Program-made: the position numbers and the translations under genes | Notes under the pieces: generated by a model | The model's database searches: none | What the model was told of the DNA's origin: nothing | The model's input: the letters and a program-made list of their open reading frames with translations, nothing else | Shown here: positions 5,197 through 5,512 of the stretch, in pieces | Position numbering within the stretch: the first letter of the stretch is position 1 | Layout: each line of letters starts with the position of its first letter | Origin: a bacterium HR36 | GTDB lineage: Bacteria; Planctomycetota; Planctomycetia; Gemmatales; HRBIN36 | NCBI GenBank assembly: GCA_002898995.1 | Contig: BEIM01000264.1 | Coordinates: forward strand, 1-5,512 | DNA: 5,512 bases | Direction of reading: 5' to 3'

Positions 5197-5508
5197 CTAT
5201 CCTGAGTCATCGGCAGTTCGTCCTCTCGGGGATTCAGTGAGTTTAATAGTCAATACGCCGATGAGGCGCATCAGCTTACGCTGCACTAAGTCAGCAACAC
5301 GCTCATCCGCGCCGAATGCCATGCGGATGTACGCCTCGGTGGAGACAGACGGTCTGGTGCGAAATGTTAGCGAATACAATCGAACTGGCAAGGAGGAAAG
5401 AATTTGCACTACACTGGCCAGGGTGTCGCTATCCGAACTAACACGCAAAGCACAATGCCACCTATTGTCGTCTAATAGCGTTCGATGCCCATATTTGGTC
5501 TCCCTCAA
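5197..5508 (-). CDS. ACT-domain protein, acetolactate synthase small-subunit (IlvM)-like; 5' end uncertain
   Basis: The 103 visible residues show the beta-alpha-beta-beta-alpha-beta order of an ACT domain: strand at about 17-23 (RWHCALRV), helix 28-40, strands 42-51 and 57-65, helix 67-82 ending in a K-L-M-R-L-I-G-V turn, and a last strand at 84-90. The pattern, especially the final Leu-x-x-Leu-Ile-x-Val, resembles IlvM-type regulatory subunits of acetolactate synthase, which bind the catalytic subunit in branched-chain amino acid synthesis; a general amino-acid-binding ACT protein is equally possible. The start given is a TTG at 5508-5506, four bases from the window edge; the frame is open to the edge, so the true start and any ilvB-like partner may lie outside. 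A perfect GAGGGAG and ATG pair at 5506-5490 is in another frame. The gene is lower in GC than the left-hand genes. Confidence 0.55.
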   Translation of the reverse strand: MRETKYGHRTLLDDNRWHCALRVSSDSDTLASVVQILSSLPVRLYSLTFRTRPSVSTEAYIRMAFGADERVADLVQRKLMRLIGVLTIKLTESPRGRTADDSG

Positions 5509-5512
5509 AATT

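Overview
The window looks like chromosomal DNA from a planctomycete, probably of the Gemmata type. This is inferred from family composition and not proven: a membrane-anchored TPR protein, a bifunctional-nuclease (DUF151) gene with a GTG start, a stand-alone glutamate-cyclase-like (DUF4392) protein, a small proline-rich lipoprotein, loosely packed single genes, and apparent use of selenocysteine. GC content is moderately high over the left two thirds (60-70% in sampled parts of the dehydrogenase gene) and lower on the right (53 of 120 bases are G or C at 4921-5040).

The main result is a gene that ordinary ORF calling breaks. At 782-1132 (+) lies a 116-residue ArsC/glutaredoxin-like thioredoxin-fold protein whose redox motif contains an in-frame TGA at 818-820. 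Read as selenocysteine, codon 13 gives the motif Pro-Gly-Sec-Arg-Thr-Cys, a UxxC version of the CxxC redox centre. A Shine-Dalgarno sequence sits 8 nt before the ATG. A 7-bp stem with a GTT loop lies 23 nt after the TGA, as expected for a bacterial SECIS element. Other genes here (BFN, DUF4392) end with TGA, so TGA is not reassigned genome-wide. A caller that treats TGA as stop would report only a truncated protein starting at the TTG at 836 and would lose the active site.

Layout, left to right: 1-446 (-) N-terminal part of a single-pass membrane TPR protein running off the left edge; 447-781 divergent intergenic region with a 9-bp direct repeat; 782-1132 (+) selenoprotein; 1283-2260 (+) 3-hydroxyisobutyrate-dehydrogenase-family oxidoreductase; a convergent gap with a GC-rich hairpin; 2408-3418 (-) DUF4392 protein; a 105-bp divergent region with a TATAAT box and overlapping hairpins; 3524-3922 (+) bifunctional nuclease family protein; 4109-4366 (+) proline-rich lipoprotein behind a TTGACA box; about 830 bp without a supportable gene; 5197-5508 (-) an ACT-domain protein reaching the right edge.

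The genes do not form an obvious pathway. They appear to be mostly independent transcription units, with divergent pairs at 446/782 and 3418/3524 and one convergent pair at 2260/2408. The selenoprotein (thiol redox) and the dehydrogenase share a strand and are 150 bp apart, but no functional link can be read from the sequence.
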